Below, piece by piece: positions 16,401-26,032 of a stretch of DNA of 64,000 bases. Position numbers and translations under genes: made by a program. Under the pieces are notes generated by a model. The model was given only the letters and a program-made list of their open reading frames with translations, was not told the origin of the DNA and did not search any database. Numbering within the stretch: position 1 is the stretch's first letter; each line of letters opens with the position of its first letter. This DNA is from Roseivivax sediminis (GTDB lineage Bacteria > Pseudomonadota > Alphaproteobacteria > Rhodobacterales > Rhodobacteraceae): contig NZ_FOMS01000006.1 of NCBI RefSeq assembly GCF_900112685.1, forward strand, positions 124,001 through 188,000, written 5' to 3'.

Positions 16401-16681
16401 TGGCGGGCAGCTTTGAACAACTCGATGCCGTGCCGGGCTTCACTGTCCCGGTCCACCGGGCGCTGACCGAGACGATCCTGCTTGGCGGGGCGCCGCGCTC
16501 GATCGCGATCCTGAACGGGACGCTGGCCGGCGCAGTCGGGCTCGGGCTCCAGCTTTGGCTGGCCGGGATCGTCATCTGGGCTGTCGGACATTTCGCGGCC
16601 GTCTGGGCGGCAAAGCGCGACCCGCTCTTCGTCGAGGTCGGGCGGCGGCATCTCAAGCTTCCCGGCTACCTGGCGGCCTGA
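16400..16681 (+). CDS. trbD: TrbD (VirB3 family)
   Basis: 93 residues. FTVPVHRALTETILLGGAPR precedes a membrane hairpin (IAILNGTLAGAVGLGLQLWLAG, then VIWAVGHFAAVWAAKRDP), as in VirB3/TrbD. Inner-membrane component of the channel that associates with the TrbE ATPase encoded next. Confidence 0.92.
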   Translation: MAGSFEQLDAVPGFTVPVHRALTETILLGGAPRSIAILNGTLAGAVGLGLQLWLAGIVIWAVGHFAAVWAAKRDPLFVEVGRRHLKLPGYLAA

Positions 16682-16694
16682 AGGAGCCGGACCG

Positions 16695-19262
16695 ATGATG
16701 AATCTCGCCGAATATCGCAACCGCAACACGCGCCTCGCCGACTACCTGCCATGGGCGGCGCTCATCGGTCAGGGCGTCGTGCTCAACAAAGACGGGAGCT
16801 TCCAGCGCACCGCGAAATTCCGCGGTCCCGATCTGGATTCCGCCGTCGCAGCCGAGTTGGTCGCGGTTGCCGGACGCATCAACAACGCCTTCCGCCGTCT
16901 CGGTTCCGGCTGGAGCATCTTCGTCGAAGCCGTTCGGCTTACGGCGCAGCAATATCCCGAGAGCACGTTTCCCGACGCGGCCTCGGCCCTGGTCGACGCC
17001 GAGCGGAAGGCGCAGTTCGAGGAGGACGGAAGCCACTTCGAGTCCCGATACTATCTGACCTTCCTCTATCTGCCGCCTGCCGAAGAAGCGGCCCGCACCG
17101 AGGCCTTGCTCTATGAGGGTCGGGACAAAACGGGCGTCGATCCGTGGGAAGCCCTGCGTGGCTTCATCGATCGCACCGACCGCGTGCTGGCGCTCATGGA
17201 CGGATTCATGCCCGAATGCCGCTGGCTGGATGACGGCGAGACGCTGACCTACCTTCATGCGGCGGTTTCCACGAACCGGCACCGCGTGCGCGTGCCCGAG
17301 GTGCCGATGCATCTCGACGCGCTGCTCGCCGATCAACCCTTGATCGGAGGGTTGGAGCCGCGCCTTGGCGAGCAACATCTGCGCGTCCTGACCATCGTGG
17401 GCTTCCCGACCGCGACGACGCCGGGTCTGCTCGACGAGATGAATCGGCTCGCCTTCCCGTATCGCTGGTCGACGCGCGCCATCCTCATGGACAAGACCGA
17501 TGCGACGCGGCTGCTCACCCGAATCCGCCGCCAATGGTTCGCCAAGCGCAAGTCCATCGCGGCAATCCTGAAAGAGGTGATGACCAACGAGCAATCCGCG
17601 TTGGTCGACACGGATGCCGCCAACAAGGCCGCCGACGCCGACATGGCCCTGCAGGAACTCGGATCGGATGTCGCCGGCATGGCCTATGTCACGGCGACCG
17701 TCACCGTCTGGGACGCCGATCCACGCGTGGCGCAAGAGAAGCTGCGCCTGGTCGAGAAAGTTATTCAGGGCCGCGATTTCACGGCCATGCCCGAAACCGT
17801 CAACGCCGTCGATGCCTGGCTCGGCTCACTGCCCGGACACGCCTATGCGAACGTCCGTCAGCCGCCCATCTCGACGCTCAACCTTGCCCACATGATCCCC
17901 CTCAGCGCCGTGTGGGCGGGGCCGGAACGGGACGAGCATTTCGGTTCGCCCCCCTTGCTTTACGGCAAGACCGAGGGATCGACCCCGTTCCGGTTTTCCC
18001 TTCATGTCGGCGACGTCGGCCACACCCTTGTCGTTGGCCCCACGGGCGCCGGCAAGTCCGTGCTGCTCGCGCTGATGGCGCTTCAGTTCCGCCGCTACGT
18101 GGGAAGCCAGCTCTTCGCCTTCGATTTCGGCGGCTCGATCCGCGCCGCCGCGCTCGCCATGGGCGGCGACTGGCATGACCTCGGCGGCGGCCTGACCGAC
18201 GGTGACGCGGGGATTGTCGCGCTCCAGCCGCTCGCCCGCATCCACGACACCTATGAACGCGCCTGGGCGGCGGACTGGATCGTCGCCATCCTCATGCGGG
18301 AAGGCGTCACGATCACGCCCGAGGTGAAGGAGCATCTCTGGACGGCGCTGACCTCGCTGGCATCCGCGCCAGTCGGGGAACGCACCATCACCGGCTTGAG
18401 TGTTCTGCTCCAGTCGAATGACTTGAAGCAGGCGCTCCGGCCGTTTTGCGTCGGCGGCGCCTATGGGCGGCTGCTCGATGCGGAATCCGAGCATCTGGGG
18501 TCGGCCGATGTACAGGCGTTCGAGATCGAGGGACTGGTCGGGACCGGCGCGGCTCGGGCCGTCCTTTCCTACCTTTTCCATCGCATCGGCGACCGGCTCG
18601 ACGGCCGCCCGACCCTGCTCATCATCGACGAGGGCTGGCTTGCGCTGGACGACGAGGGCTTTGCCGGCCAGCTCCGCGAGTGGTTGAAGACGCTCAGGAA
18701 GAAGAACGCCTCCGTCGTCTTCGCCACGCAGTCGCTCAGCGACATCGACGGCAGCAATATCGCGCCTGCCATCATCGAGAGTTGCCCGACGCGCCTCCTG
18801 CTGCCCAACGAGCGCGCCATCGAACCGCAGATCACGGCCATCTATCGCCGCTTCGGCCTCAACGACCGCCAGATCGAGATCCTCGCCCGGGCAACGCCCA
18901 AGCGGGACTATTACTGCCAGTCCCGGCGCGGCAACCGCCTGTTCGAGCTGGGCCTCAGCGAAGTCGGGCTCGCTCTCTGCGCCGCCTCCGCCAAATCCGA
19001 CCAGGCGGCCATCGAGCGCATCGTTGCCGAACACGGCCGCGACGAATTCCTGACGGCTTGGCTGCGCCTTCGCCGCGTCGAGTGGGCCACCGACCTGATC
19101 CCCGATCTCACCAATCTCACTGAGCGACCGGAAACCACCGCGCCAGACACAACGGAAGGGGCGGCGGCGCCTGGCGACCCGACAGAGTTCCAGCCGGACG
19201 GCTCCATTCCGGCCGGAGAACCCCTCGAACCCACCCTGACCGAAGAGGAGATATTGCCATGA
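16695..19262 (+). CDS. trbE: TrbE secretion ATPase (VirB4 family)
   Basis: 855 residues. The CagE_TrbE_VirB N-terminal domain (about 170-380) precedes the ATPase domain with Walker A VVGPTGAGKSVLLALMALQF and Walker B PTLLIIDEGWLALDDEG. The conserved VFATQSLSDID and ESCPTRLLLPNE blocks are present. It drives pilus assembly and substrate transfer. The C-terminal 60 residues are acidic and low-complexity. The stop overlaps trbJ by 4 bases. Confidence 0.95.
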   Translation: MMNLAEYRNRNTRLADYLPWAALIGQGVVLNKDGSFQRTAKFRGPDLDSAVAAELVAVAGRINNAFRRLGSGWSIFVEAVRLTAQQYPESTFPDAASALVDAERKAQFEEDGSHFESRYYLTFLYLPPAEEAARTEALLYEGRDKTGVDPWEALRGFIDRTDRVLALMDGFMPECRWLDDGETLTYLHAAVSTNRHRVRVPEVPMHLDALLADQPLIGGLEPRLGEQHLRVLTIVGFPTATTPGLLDEMNRLAFPYRWSTRAILMDKTDATRLLTRIRRQWFAKRKSIAAILKEVMTNEQSALVDTDAANKAADADMALQELGSDVAGMAYVTATVTVWDADPRVAQEKLRLVEKVIQGRDFTAMPETVNAVDAWLGSLPGHAYANVRQPPISTLNLAHMIPLSAVWAGPERDEHFGSPPLLYGKTEGSTPFRFSLHVGDVGHTLVVGPTGAGKSVLLALMALQFRRYVGSQLFAFDFGGSIRAAALAMGGDWHDLGGGLTDGDAGIVALQPLARIHDTYERAWAADWIVAILMREGVTITPEVKEHLWTALTSLASAPVGERTITGLSVLLQSNDLKQALRPFCVGGAYGRLLDAESEHLGSADVQAFEIEGLVGTGAARAVLSYLFHRIGDRLDGRPTLLIIDEGWLALDDEGFAGQLREWLKTLRKKNASVVFATQSLSDIDGSNIAPAIIESCPTRLLLPNERAIEPQITAIYRRFGLNDRQIEILARATPKRDYYCQSRRGNRLFELGLSEVGLALCAASAKSDQAAIERIVAEHGRDEFLTAWLRLRRVEWATDLIPDLTNLTERPETTAPDTTEGAAAPGDPTEFQPDGSIPAGEPLEPTLTEEEILP

Positions 19263-20041
19263 TCCGTATTCTCGTTCCCCGCCTCGCCAGCGCGTCCGTC
19301 ATCGCGCTGGCGCTCGCCGCGCCCATTGCAATTTCACCCATGCTGGCCAGTCCTGCGCATGCGCTCTTCGGCTTCGGCCGGATCGTTTATGACCCGACCA
19401 ACCACGCCGAGAACCTTCTGACCGCGGCCCGGTCGCTGGAACAGATCAACAACCAGATTCAGCAACTCCAGAACGAAGCGCAGATGCTCATCAATCAGGC
19501 CCGCAACCTCGCGAGCCTGCCATATTCGGCGCTCCAGCAGATCCAGCAGAACGTCCAGCGCACGCAGCAGCTTTTGAGCCAAGCGCAAAGCATCGCCTTC
19601 GACGTGCAGAACATCGACCAGGCGTTCCAGCAGCAATATGGCAACGTCTCGCTCTCGGCCACCGACCAGCAGCTGGTCGCCGATGCGCGCAGCCGATGGG
19701 AGAACACGGTGGGCGGCTTGCAGGACGCCATGCGCGTTCAGGCCGGAGTCGTCGGCAATATCGAGACCAACCGCAACCAAATGTCCGAACTTGTCGGCCG
19801 GAGCCAGAATGCTGCCGGTGCCCTGCAAGCCACGCAGGCCGGCAACCAGCTTCTCGCGCTCCAATCACAGCAGCTTTCCGATCTGATCGCCGTGATGTCG
19901 GCCAACGGCCGCTCTGAAGCGCTCATCGACGCCGAGCGCGCAACCGCCGCCGAGCAGGGCCGTGTCCAGCGCGAGCGTTTCCTGACGCCGGGCTCGGGCT
20001 ACCAGCCCGGCAACGCGCAGATGTTCAACGGTAGCAACTGA
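19259..20041 (+). CDS. trbJ: TrbJ (VirB5 family)
   Basis: 260 residues with an export signal (VIALALAAPIAISPMLASPAHA), then FGFGRIVYDPTNHAENLLTA, typical of TrbJ. The rest is long amphipathic helices rich in Gln (EQINNQIQQLQNEAQMLINQ). It is a periplasmic pilus-tip or channel component. Complete. Confidence 0.92.
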   Translation: MIRILVPRLASASVIALALAAPIAISPMLASPAHALFGFGRIVYDPTNHAENLLTAARSLEQINNQIQQLQNEAQMLINQARNLASLPYSALQQIQQNVQRTQQLLSQAQSIAFDVQNIDQAFQQQYGNVSLSATDQQLVADARSRWENTVGGLQDAMRVQAGVVGNIETNRNQMSELVGRSQNAAGALQATQAGNQLLALQSQQLSDLIAVMSANGRSEALIDAERATAAEQGRVQRERFLTPGSGYQPGNAQMFNGSN

Positions 20042-20070
20042 GGCGGCGGACGGCCGGAAAGGGGAAAGCG

Positions 20071-20364
20071 ATGGAGGGAAAGATCCTCGCACGGATCGGC
20101 GCGGTCGCCTTCGTTGCCGTCGCGATCACGGTCACGGTGGTCGAGATGACCCGCAAGGACGATCCCGCACCGGCCACGACGGCACCGGCGCTCCAGCCTC
20201 CGGCCGATCCCTTGCGGGCGACGCTGCGCCGGTGCCAGCAACTCGGCGAGGCCGCGACCCGCAACGCCGATTGCCTCACCGCCTGGGCCGAAAGCCGCGA
20301 CCGTTTCCTGGGTCGCGCACCTGCGCCAGCACCCGCAGTCCCGCAATCCGGCACCAGGGAATGA
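20071..20364 (+). CDS. trbK: TrbK-alt entry-exclusion-like protein
   Basis: 97 residues: one N-terminal membrane segment (IGAVAFVAVAITVTVVEM), then a proline/alanine-rich linker and a conserved cysteine pair in RRCQQLGEAATRNADCLTAW. This pattern is the TrbK-alt family, always between trbJ and trbL. It is presumed to act in entry exclusion; that role is by family name only. Confidence 0.85.
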   Translation: MEGKILARIGAVAFVAVAITVTVVEMTRKDDPAPATTAPALQPPADPLRATLRRCQQLGEAATRNADCLTAWAESRDRFLGRAPAPAPAVPQSGTRE

Positions 20365-20367
20365 CCG

Positions 20368-21741
20368 ATGGGCGGCACAGGCGTCATCGATAATTTCCTC
20401 GGGGTCTTCACCTCCTACATCGACAGCGGCTTCGGCCTGCTCGGCGGCGAGGTCGCGTTCATCGCCACCACTCTGATCGTCATCGACGTGACGCTGGCCG
20501 CGCTGTTCTGGGCCTGGGGCGCCGATGACGACATCATCGCGCGGCTGGTGAAGAAGACGCTCTTCATTGGGATCTTCGCCTACATCATCGGCAACTGGAA
20601 CAATCTGGCGAGGATCGTTTTCGACTCCTTCGCCGGCCTCGGCCTCATGGCGTCGGGCACCGGGTTCAGCGCCGCCGACCTGATGCGCCCCGGCCGTGTC
20701 GCGCAGACCGGCCTCGACGCCGGTCGCCCGCTGCTCGAGTCCATCTCTGACCTGATGGGCTATTGGAGCTTCTTCGAGAACTTCATCCAGATCGCCTGCC
20801 TGCTGTTCGCCTGGGCACTGGTCATCCTCGCTTTCTTCATCCTCGCCGTACAGCTCTTCGTCACCCTGATCGAGTTCAAATTGACCACGCTCGCCGGCTT
20901 TGTGCTGATCCCCTTCGGCCTGTTCGGCAAGACCGCCTTCATGGCCGAGCGCGTGTTGGGCAACGTGATGTCCTCCGGCATCAAGGTCCTGGTGCTGGCC
21001 GTCATCATCGGCATCGGCTCGACGCTGTTTTCGCAATTCACGGCCGGGTTCGGCGGGGCGACGCCCACCATCGACGACGCCATGGCTATCGTGCTCGCGG
21101 CCCTGTCGCTGCTGGGCCTAGGCATTTTCGGTCCCGGCATCGCCTCAGGGATTGTCTCGGGCGGGCCGCAGCTCGGCGCAGGTTCGGCCGTGGGCACCGG
21201 TCTGGCCGCCGGCGGCATGCTGCTCGCCGGTGGTGCGGCGGCGGGCGGCGCGGCCATGCTCGGTGCAAGAGGTGGCGCTGCTGCTCTTTCGGGCGGAGCC
21301 GCGGCCGTTCGCGGCGGTGCAACCGCGGCAGGGGCAGCAAGCGCGGCCTACAGCGTCAACTCGCTCGGCCAGACCGAGGCTGCCGGTGTCGCCTCGGGAC
21401 TCGGCGGTGTTGCTCGCGCCGCAGGGTCGGCCGCCGTCTCACCCCTCAAACGTGCCGCGACCCGCGCTGGAGCATCCGTCAAATCCAGCTTCGCCGAGGG
21501 CGCCCGCGCGGGCTTTGCCGCAGGTGGCGGGACATCATCCATGGGCACAGTCGGCGGCGCGCGGGACGTCGCGGCCGCATCATCTTCCGCCCCTGTCAGT
21601 GGCCCGCCCGCATGGGCGCAACGTATGCAGCGCCGGCAGGCGCTCAACCACGGCACCACCATGGCCGCGCATGCAGTCCGTTCCGGCGACGGCCACGGCT
21701 CCGGTTCTTCCGTCAATCTTTCCGAAAGCGACCGCTCATGA
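20368..21741 (+). CDS. trbL: TrbL (VirB6 family) inner-membrane channel protein
   Basis: 457 residues. At least six hydrophobic helices between residues 25 and 270 (for example VAFIATTLIVIDVTLAALFW and VLVLAVIIGIGSTLFS) form the polytopic core; the remaining third is Gly/Ala/Ser-rich, low-complexity and probably cytoplasmic or periplasmic disordered tail. Stop overlaps trbF by 4 bases. Confidence 0.93.
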   Translation: MGGTGVIDNFLGVFTSYIDSGFGLLGGEVAFIATTLIVIDVTLAALFWAWGADDDIIARLVKKTLFIGIFAYIIGNWNNLARIVFDSFAGLGLMASGTGFSAADLMRPGRVAQTGLDAGRPLLESISDLMGYWSFFENFIQIACLLFAWALVILAFFILAVQLFVTLIEFKLTTLAGFVLIPFGLFGKTAFMAERVLGNVMSSGIKVLVLAVIIGIGSTLFSQFTAGFGGATPTIDDAMAIVLAALSLLGLGIFGPGIASGIVSGGPQLGAGSAVGTGLAAGGMLLAGGAAAGGAAMLGARGGAAALSGGAAAVRGGATAAGAASAAYSVNSLGQTEAAGVASGLGGVARAAGSAAVSPLKRAATRAGASVKSSFAEGARAGFAAGGGTSSMGTVGGARDVAAASSSAPVSGPPAWAQRMQRRQALNHGTTMAAHAVRSGDGHGSGSSVNLSESDRS

Positions 21742-22427
21742 ACCTCTTCAAACGACCATCGACCCATTACGGCAAATCGCCGGAACCCGAGACGCCCTAT
21801 CAGAAGGCCGCTCAGGCATGGGACGAGCGCATCGGCTCGGCCCGCGTGCAGGCGAAAAACTGGCGCTACATGGCCTTCGGCTCACTGATCCTGTCGGCCG
21901 GCTTTTCCGCCGCTCTTGTCTGGCAAACGACGCGCGGGACGATCGTGCCCTGGGTGGTACAGGTCGACAGTCTTGGCCAGGCGCAGGCGGTCGCGCCGGC
22001 CACGGCAGACTATCGGCCCACCGATCCGCAGATCGCCTTCCATCTCGGCCGCTTCATCGAACAGGTCCGCGCGATCCCGGCCGACGCCATCATCGTCCGC
22101 CAGAACTGGCTGCGCGCTTATGAGTTCACGACGGATCGCGGCGCGGCGGCGCTCAACGACTATGCCCGCGCCAACGATCCGTTCACTCGTATCGGCCGCC
22201 AGCAGATCGCCGTCGAAGTGTCGAGCGTAATCCGGGCCTCGCCCGACAGCTTCCGCGTGGCATGGACCGAGCGCCATTACGAGAACGGCCAGCTCTCCAC
22301 CACCGAGCGGTGGACGGCGATCCTCACCATCGTGATCCAGACGCCGCGCAACGCCGAGCGCCTGCGCGCCAATCCGCTCGGCATCTATGTCAATGCCATC
22401 AACTGGTCGCGGGAGATGAGCCAATGA
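21738..22427 (+). CDS. trbF: TrbF (VirB8 family)
   Basis: 229 residues. A cytoplasmic leader with TPYQKAAQAWDERIGSARVQ, one membrane helix (YMAFGSLILSAGFSAALVWQ) and a periplasmic NTF2-like domain (VVQVDSLGQAQAV, RFIEQVRAIPADAIIVRQNW). It scaffolds the channel. Start ATG overlaps the trbL stop; stop overlaps trbG start. Confidence 0.93.
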   Translation: MNLFKRPSTHYGKSPEPETPYQKAAQAWDERIGSARVQAKNWRYMAFGSLILSAGFSAALVWQTTRGTIVPWVVQVDSLGQAQAVAPATADYRPTDPQIAFHLGRFIEQVRAIPADAIIVRQNWLRAYEFTTDRGAAALNDYARANDPFTRIGRQQIAVEVSSVIRASPDSFRVAWTERHYENGQLSTTERWTAILTIVIQTPRNAERLRANPLGIYVNAINWSREMSQ

Positions 22428-23440
22428 CCCGCAAGACGAAGCGCGAATTCGGTTCTGCGGTTTTCTGTAAATCCTGTCTTCTGGTTCTGCTGCTTTCTGC
22501 AACCGCACTGAGCGCTTGCGCCACGAACCGCACGCCGCAGTTCACCTATGATGCCGACGTGCCCGCGCTGCCCGTGGTGCAGACGACCGCAACCGACGAA
22601 CGGCCGCGGCCGCTGCACACGCCGCCGGCTTGGACCGTCGCGCGGGGCGGAACCGCGGCCAGCTCGCCGGCAGGCCGCGTCGAGAACGCCAACGCCGCCG
22701 CCCGCGTCGAGCCACGACGCGAGGGGTACTACAACGCCATCCAGATTTATCCCTGGTCGGAAGGCGCGCTCTATCAGGTCTATGCCGCCGTCGGGCAGAT
22801 CACGACGATTGCGCTGGAGCCGGGAGAGAGCCTGACCGGCGCGGGACCGATCGCGGCCGGCGACACCGCCCGCTGGATCATCGGCGATACGGCAAGCGGT
22901 TCGGGAACGACTCGCCGTGTGCATGTGCTGGTGAAGCCGACGCGGCCGGACATCTCGACCAATCTCGTCATCACCACCGACCGCCGCATCTACATGATCG
23001 AGCTGCGCGCGCGGGAATCGCTCTACATGCCGGCCGTGGCCTGGGCCTATCCCGCACCGCCTGCCGGTCAGCGCCCGACCGTTCCGGCCGCCCCGGTCAT
23101 TCCGGTCGAGGCGGCGCGCAATTATCGCTATGGCCTGACCGGCGACAGCCCTCCCTGGCGGCCGATCTCCGTCTTCGACGACGGCCGCCGCGTCTATGTC
23201 GTCTTCCCGCGCGGCATCGTGCAGGGCGAGATGCCGCCGATCTTCGTGCTTGGCAACGATGGCGAACCGCAGATCGTCAACAGCCGCATCCACCAGAACG
23301 TCCTGATAGTTGACCGCCTGTTCGGCGCGGCCGAGCTGCGCCTTGGCAGCGGCAGCCGCCAGCAGGTCGTCAGGATCGTCCGTATCGAGCAAAGGCAGGC
23401 CGCCGCTCGACCCGCCGCCATCGGAGCCTCCCCCTCATGA
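22424..23440 (+). CDS. trbG: TrbG outer-membrane-associated lipoprotein (VirB9 family)
   Basis: 338 residues. Signal with lipobox LLLSATALSACATN, so the mature protein should be lipidated at Cys. The VirB9 domains follow: YNAIQIYPWSEGALYQVYAA, TRRVHVLVKPTRPDISTNLV, DRRIYMIELRA and C-terminal RPISVFDDGRRVYVVFPRGI. Forms the outer-membrane core complex with TrbI. Confidence 0.94.
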   Translation: MTRKTKREFGSAVFCKSCLLVLLLSATALSACATNRTPQFTYDADVPALPVVQTTATDERPRPLHTPPAWTVARGGTAASSPAGRVENANAAARVEPRREGYYNAIQIYPWSEGALYQVYAAVGQITTIALEPGESLTGAGPIAAGDTARWIIGDTASGSGTTRRVHVLVKPTRPDISTNLVITTDRRIYMIELRARESLYMPAVAWAYPAPPAGQRPTVPAAPVIPVEAARNYRYGLTGDSPPWRPISVFDDGRRVYVVFPRGIVQGEMPPIFVLGNDGEPQIVNSRIHQNVLIVDRLFGAAELRLGSGSRQQVVRIVRIEQRQAAARPAAIGASPS

Positions 23441-24582
23441 CCGAAAACAGCACCATCACGGATACCACCGCGCCGATGCGGCTGCGCGCCGAACCGCCGC
23501 GCGTCACCCGCCTGTCCCGCAAGATGCTAGCCGGCGTCGGCGCCGTCGCGCTGCTCGGCATCGGCGGCGCGCTGATCTACGCGCTCCAGACCCGCGATGC
23601 GGGACCGGGAGGGGAAGAACTCTATTCGACCGAGAACCGACCGACGGCGGACGGCCTGTCCGGCCTACCGTCCGACTATACCGGCCCGCTCCTGGGCCCG
23701 GCGCTGCCCGGCGACCTCGGTCGCCCCATCCTCGATGCGCAGACACGCGGGCAGCCGGTGACGGTGCCCGCCATCACCGCGCCTGCCGTCGATCCGGAAG
23801 AGGAACGCCGCCTGGCCGAGGAAGAGGCCGCCCGATTGAGCCGCGTCTTCTTCCTGACCGCACCGGGCACGGGCGCCGCGCCCGGAACCGGCACGGACCT
23901 CGCCGGCCTCGACCTGACCGGTCAGCTCGACCAGATTGCCACGCAGGATCGGCACACGGCATTCCTCAACGGGCCGGTGGACCGGCAGATCGTTGCCCCC
24001 GATCGCGTCACGCCGCCGGCATCGCCCTACATCCTTCAGGCCGGGTCCGTGATCCCGGCCGCGCTCATCACCGGCATCCGCTCCGACCTTCCCGGCCAGA
24101 TCACCGCCCAAGTCACGGAGAACGTCTATGACAGCCCGACCGGATCGCTGCTCCTGATTCCGCAGGGGACGAGGATCATTGGCCAATACGATGACGGCGT
24201 GACCTTCGGTCAGCGCCGCGTGTTGCTTGTGTGGAACCGCCTGATCCTGCCAGGCGGCCGCTCGATTGTTCTGGAACGACTGCAGGGCGCGGATACTTCC
24301 GGCTATGCCGGGCTCGAGGATGGCGTCGATTACCACTGGTGGGATCTGATGAAGGCGGCCGGGCTTTCGACGTTGCTTGGCATCGGCGCCGAACTTGCCA
24401 CCGATGACGAGAACCGACTGATCCGCGCCATCCGGGATGGGGCGCAGGACACCATCAATCAGGCCGGCCAGCAGATCGTCCAGCGCCAGTTGCAGGTCGC
24501 CCCAACGCTGACCATCCGGCCCGGTTTCCCGGTCAGGGTCATCGTGACCCGCGATCTTGTATTCGAGCCAGCCGGAGGCTGA
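23437..24582 (+). CDS. trbI: TrbI (VirB10 family)
   Basis: 381 residues. A short cytoplasmic tail, a membrane helix (MLAGVGAVALLGIGGALIYAL), a Pro/Glu-rich stretch (EEERRLAEEEAARLS) and the VirB10 beta-barrel domain with SPYILQAGSVIPAALITGI, LLLIPQGTRIIGQYDDG and PGFPVRVIVTRDLVFEP. It spans both membranes and completes the mating-pair gene set. Confidence 0.95.
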   Translation: MTENSTITDTTAPMRLRAEPPRVTRLSRKMLAGVGAVALLGIGGALIYALQTRDAGPGGEELYSTENRPTADGLSGLPSDYTGPLLGPALPGDLGRPILDAQTRGQPVTVPAITAPAVDPEEERRLAEEEAARLSRVFFLTAPGTGAAPGTGTDLAGLDLTGQLDQIATQDRHTAFLNGPVDRQIVAPDRVTPPASPYILQAGSVIPAALITGIRSDLPGQITAQVTENVYDSPTGSLLLIPQGTRIIGQYDDGVTFGQRRVLLVWNRLILPGGRSIVLERLQGADTSGYAGLEDGVDYHWWDLMKAAGLSTLLGIGAELATDDENRLIRAIRDGAQDTINQAGQQIVQRQLQVAPTLTIRPGFPVRVIVTRDLVFEPAGG

Positions 24583-24584
24583 CC

Positions 24585-24824
24585 ATGACCAAGCTGAAAC
24601 TCGGCCCCATCATCGAGGACAAACCGGTAAAGGTCACGGTGGAACTGCCGGGGCCGCTTCACCGCGATCTTGTCGCCTACGCCGAAGTCCTGGCCCGCGA
24701 GTCCGGCCAGCCCGCCTCCGACCCCATCAAGCTCATCGTGCCGATGCTGGAGCGGTTCATCGGCACAGACAGGGGTTTTGCGAGCGCGAAGCGGAGAGGG
24801 TCGAAGTCACAACGGGACGCGTAA
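24585..24824 (+). CDS. DUF2274 small protein
   Basis: 79 residues: MTKLKLGPIIEDKPVKVTVE, LPGPLHRDLVAYAEVLARES and a hydrophobic C-terminal helix region DPIKLIVPMLERFIGTDRGF. This family follows trbI in Tn4371-like elements and may be a ribbon-helix-helix DNA-binding protein. It marks the end of the recognised conjugation core here; the next feature is an IS element. Confidence 0.85.
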   Translation: MTKLKLGPIIEDKPVKVTVELPGPLHRDLVAYAEVLARESGQPASDPIKLIVPMLERFIGTDRGFASAKRRGSKSQRDA

Positions 24825-24864
24825 GTTCAGCGCTACTTCCGGGCGTCTCTGAACGATTCCATGT

Positions 24865-25173
24865 CTAGGTCGTGTTGACAAAGTCCTTTAACCACCTGCG
24901 GATGGCTGCGAGGTTGAGAAAGCTTGCGAATGACAGGGCCGTTTTCTCATACCGAGTGCCGATGCGGCGCATGTGCTTGAGATACCCGAACATGCGCTCG
25001 ATACGATTGCGATCCTTGTAGCGTCGGTAGTCGCAAGGAATATGGGCCTTGCGATTGGCCTTTGGCGGGATGACCGGCAAGATGCCTTGTAGCAGCAAGG
25101 CTTCTCGAACAGCGTCGCCATCATAGCCTTTGTCGGCCAGAATTGCCTTTGGCTTGTTGACCGGCAGGGCCAT
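24865..25173 (-). CDS. IS5-family transposase, OrfB part
   Basis: The coordinate is the first in-frame ATG, but the frame is open from about 25318 and continues OrfA after a -1 shift (THKEAFGRSRGGFTCKVHA, LTGGQASDYGAVGELMALP). The visible frame has ILADKGYDGDAVREAL with a catalytic Asp and RNRIERMFGYLKHMRRIGTRYEKT with the catalytic Glu region (YREK-like signature). The stop TAG is completed by the flanking target sequence. Confidence 0.85.
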   Translation of the reverse strand: MALPVNKPKAILADKGYDGDAVREALLLQGILPVIPPKANRKAHIPCDYRRYKDRNRIERMFGYLKHMRRIGTRYEKTALSFASFLNLAAIRRWLKDFVNTT

Positions 25174-25718
25174 GAGTTCGCCGACCGCGCCATAGTCCGA
25201 GGCTTGCCCGCCTGTCAGGACAAAGCCGAGAGGGCGTCCCTGATTGTCACAGCGGGCGTGGACTTTGCACGTAAAGCCGCCGCGTGATCGACCAAAAGCT
25301 TCCTTATGAGTCCCCCTTTTGCGCCGGCTGCCGATACATGGCCCCGGACGGTAGTGCTGTCGATCATGTGCTGCCAGTCATCGGTCAGCCCCATCTGGAC
25401 CAACGTTTCAAGGATGGCGTCCCAGACGCCCTGTTCGGCCCAGCGCCGGAACCGGACATAGACCGAGTTCCACTTGCCATAGCGCTCATGCATGTCGCGC
25501 CAGGGGCACCCGACCCGCAGCACATACAGCATGCCATCGAGGAACCGCCGATTATCGTGAGCAGGTCGGGATTTTCGACCACGCTCTGCGGGTAAGAACT
25601 CTTCGATTATTGACCATTCTTCATCGGTCAGATCGCCGCGCGCCATCATCACTCCCCATAAAGAGGAGTTTTGAATCAGAATTCACCTGATTTGGGAATC
25701 CACTTTGTCAACACGACC
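24868..25718 (-). mobile_element. IS5-family (IS427-type) element
   Basis: Terminal inverted repeats GGTCGTGTTGACAAAGT at 24868-24884 and its complement at 25702-25718, flanked by TA within CTAG on both sides, the usual IS427-group target. It is about 851 bases long and holds two overlapping frames that together make one transposase. It sits exactly between the conjugation core and the metabolic cargo. Confidence 0.88.
25215..25652 (-). CDS. IS5-family transposase, OrfA part
   Basis: 145 residues: LTDEEWSIIEEFLPAERGRK, RRFLDGMLYVLRVGCPWRDM and HMIDSTTVRGHVSAAGAKGG, where the Asp of DST is catalytic. Homology leaves this frame at an A4G5 run (minus strand, 25312-25320), the expected -1 slippery site that produces the OrfAB fusion. 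The last 30 residues of this frame are therefore not part of the fused enzyme. Confidence 0.88.
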   Translation of the reverse strand: MMMARGDLTDEEWSIIEEFLPAERGRKSRPAHDNRRFLDGMLYVLRVGCPWRDMHERYGKWNSVYVRFRRWAEQGVWDAILETLVQMGLTDDWQHMIDSTTVRGHVSAAGAKGGLIRKLLVDHAAALRAKSTPAVTIRDALSALS

Positions 25719-25721
25719 TAG

Positions 25722-26032
25722 TATTGTCCGGATCCGTTCAGCCGTGCAGCGTCAGGCGCGGGATCTCGATGATGAAGCTGCGGGATCGACCGACCCTGCT
25801 TGATACGCATTCTGATCTTCGCAACACCCATACCGCTATTCGCGGACATCGTCTTCCTCCGGCTTCACACGCTCCCCTATCGCGCCTTCGGATGCTGACG
25901 ATGGACGTGATCGCCTGTCCAGAACGTGGTTGCCTCACTGCATTGCAATCCGGCAACCTGCTTCATGCCGTCATTGGCATCGTTCGCAGCCAGGCGATCG
26001 TACCATCGGACGCTCCTCTGTCGTCCTTCCCC
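25722..26032. other. Intergenic between IS5 element and hupE
   Basis: About 311 bases with no convincing gene. Short frames on both strands lack family motifs and ribosome-binding sites. It is the downstream end of the hupE transcript and the left end of the metabolic cargo. Confidence 0.4.
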
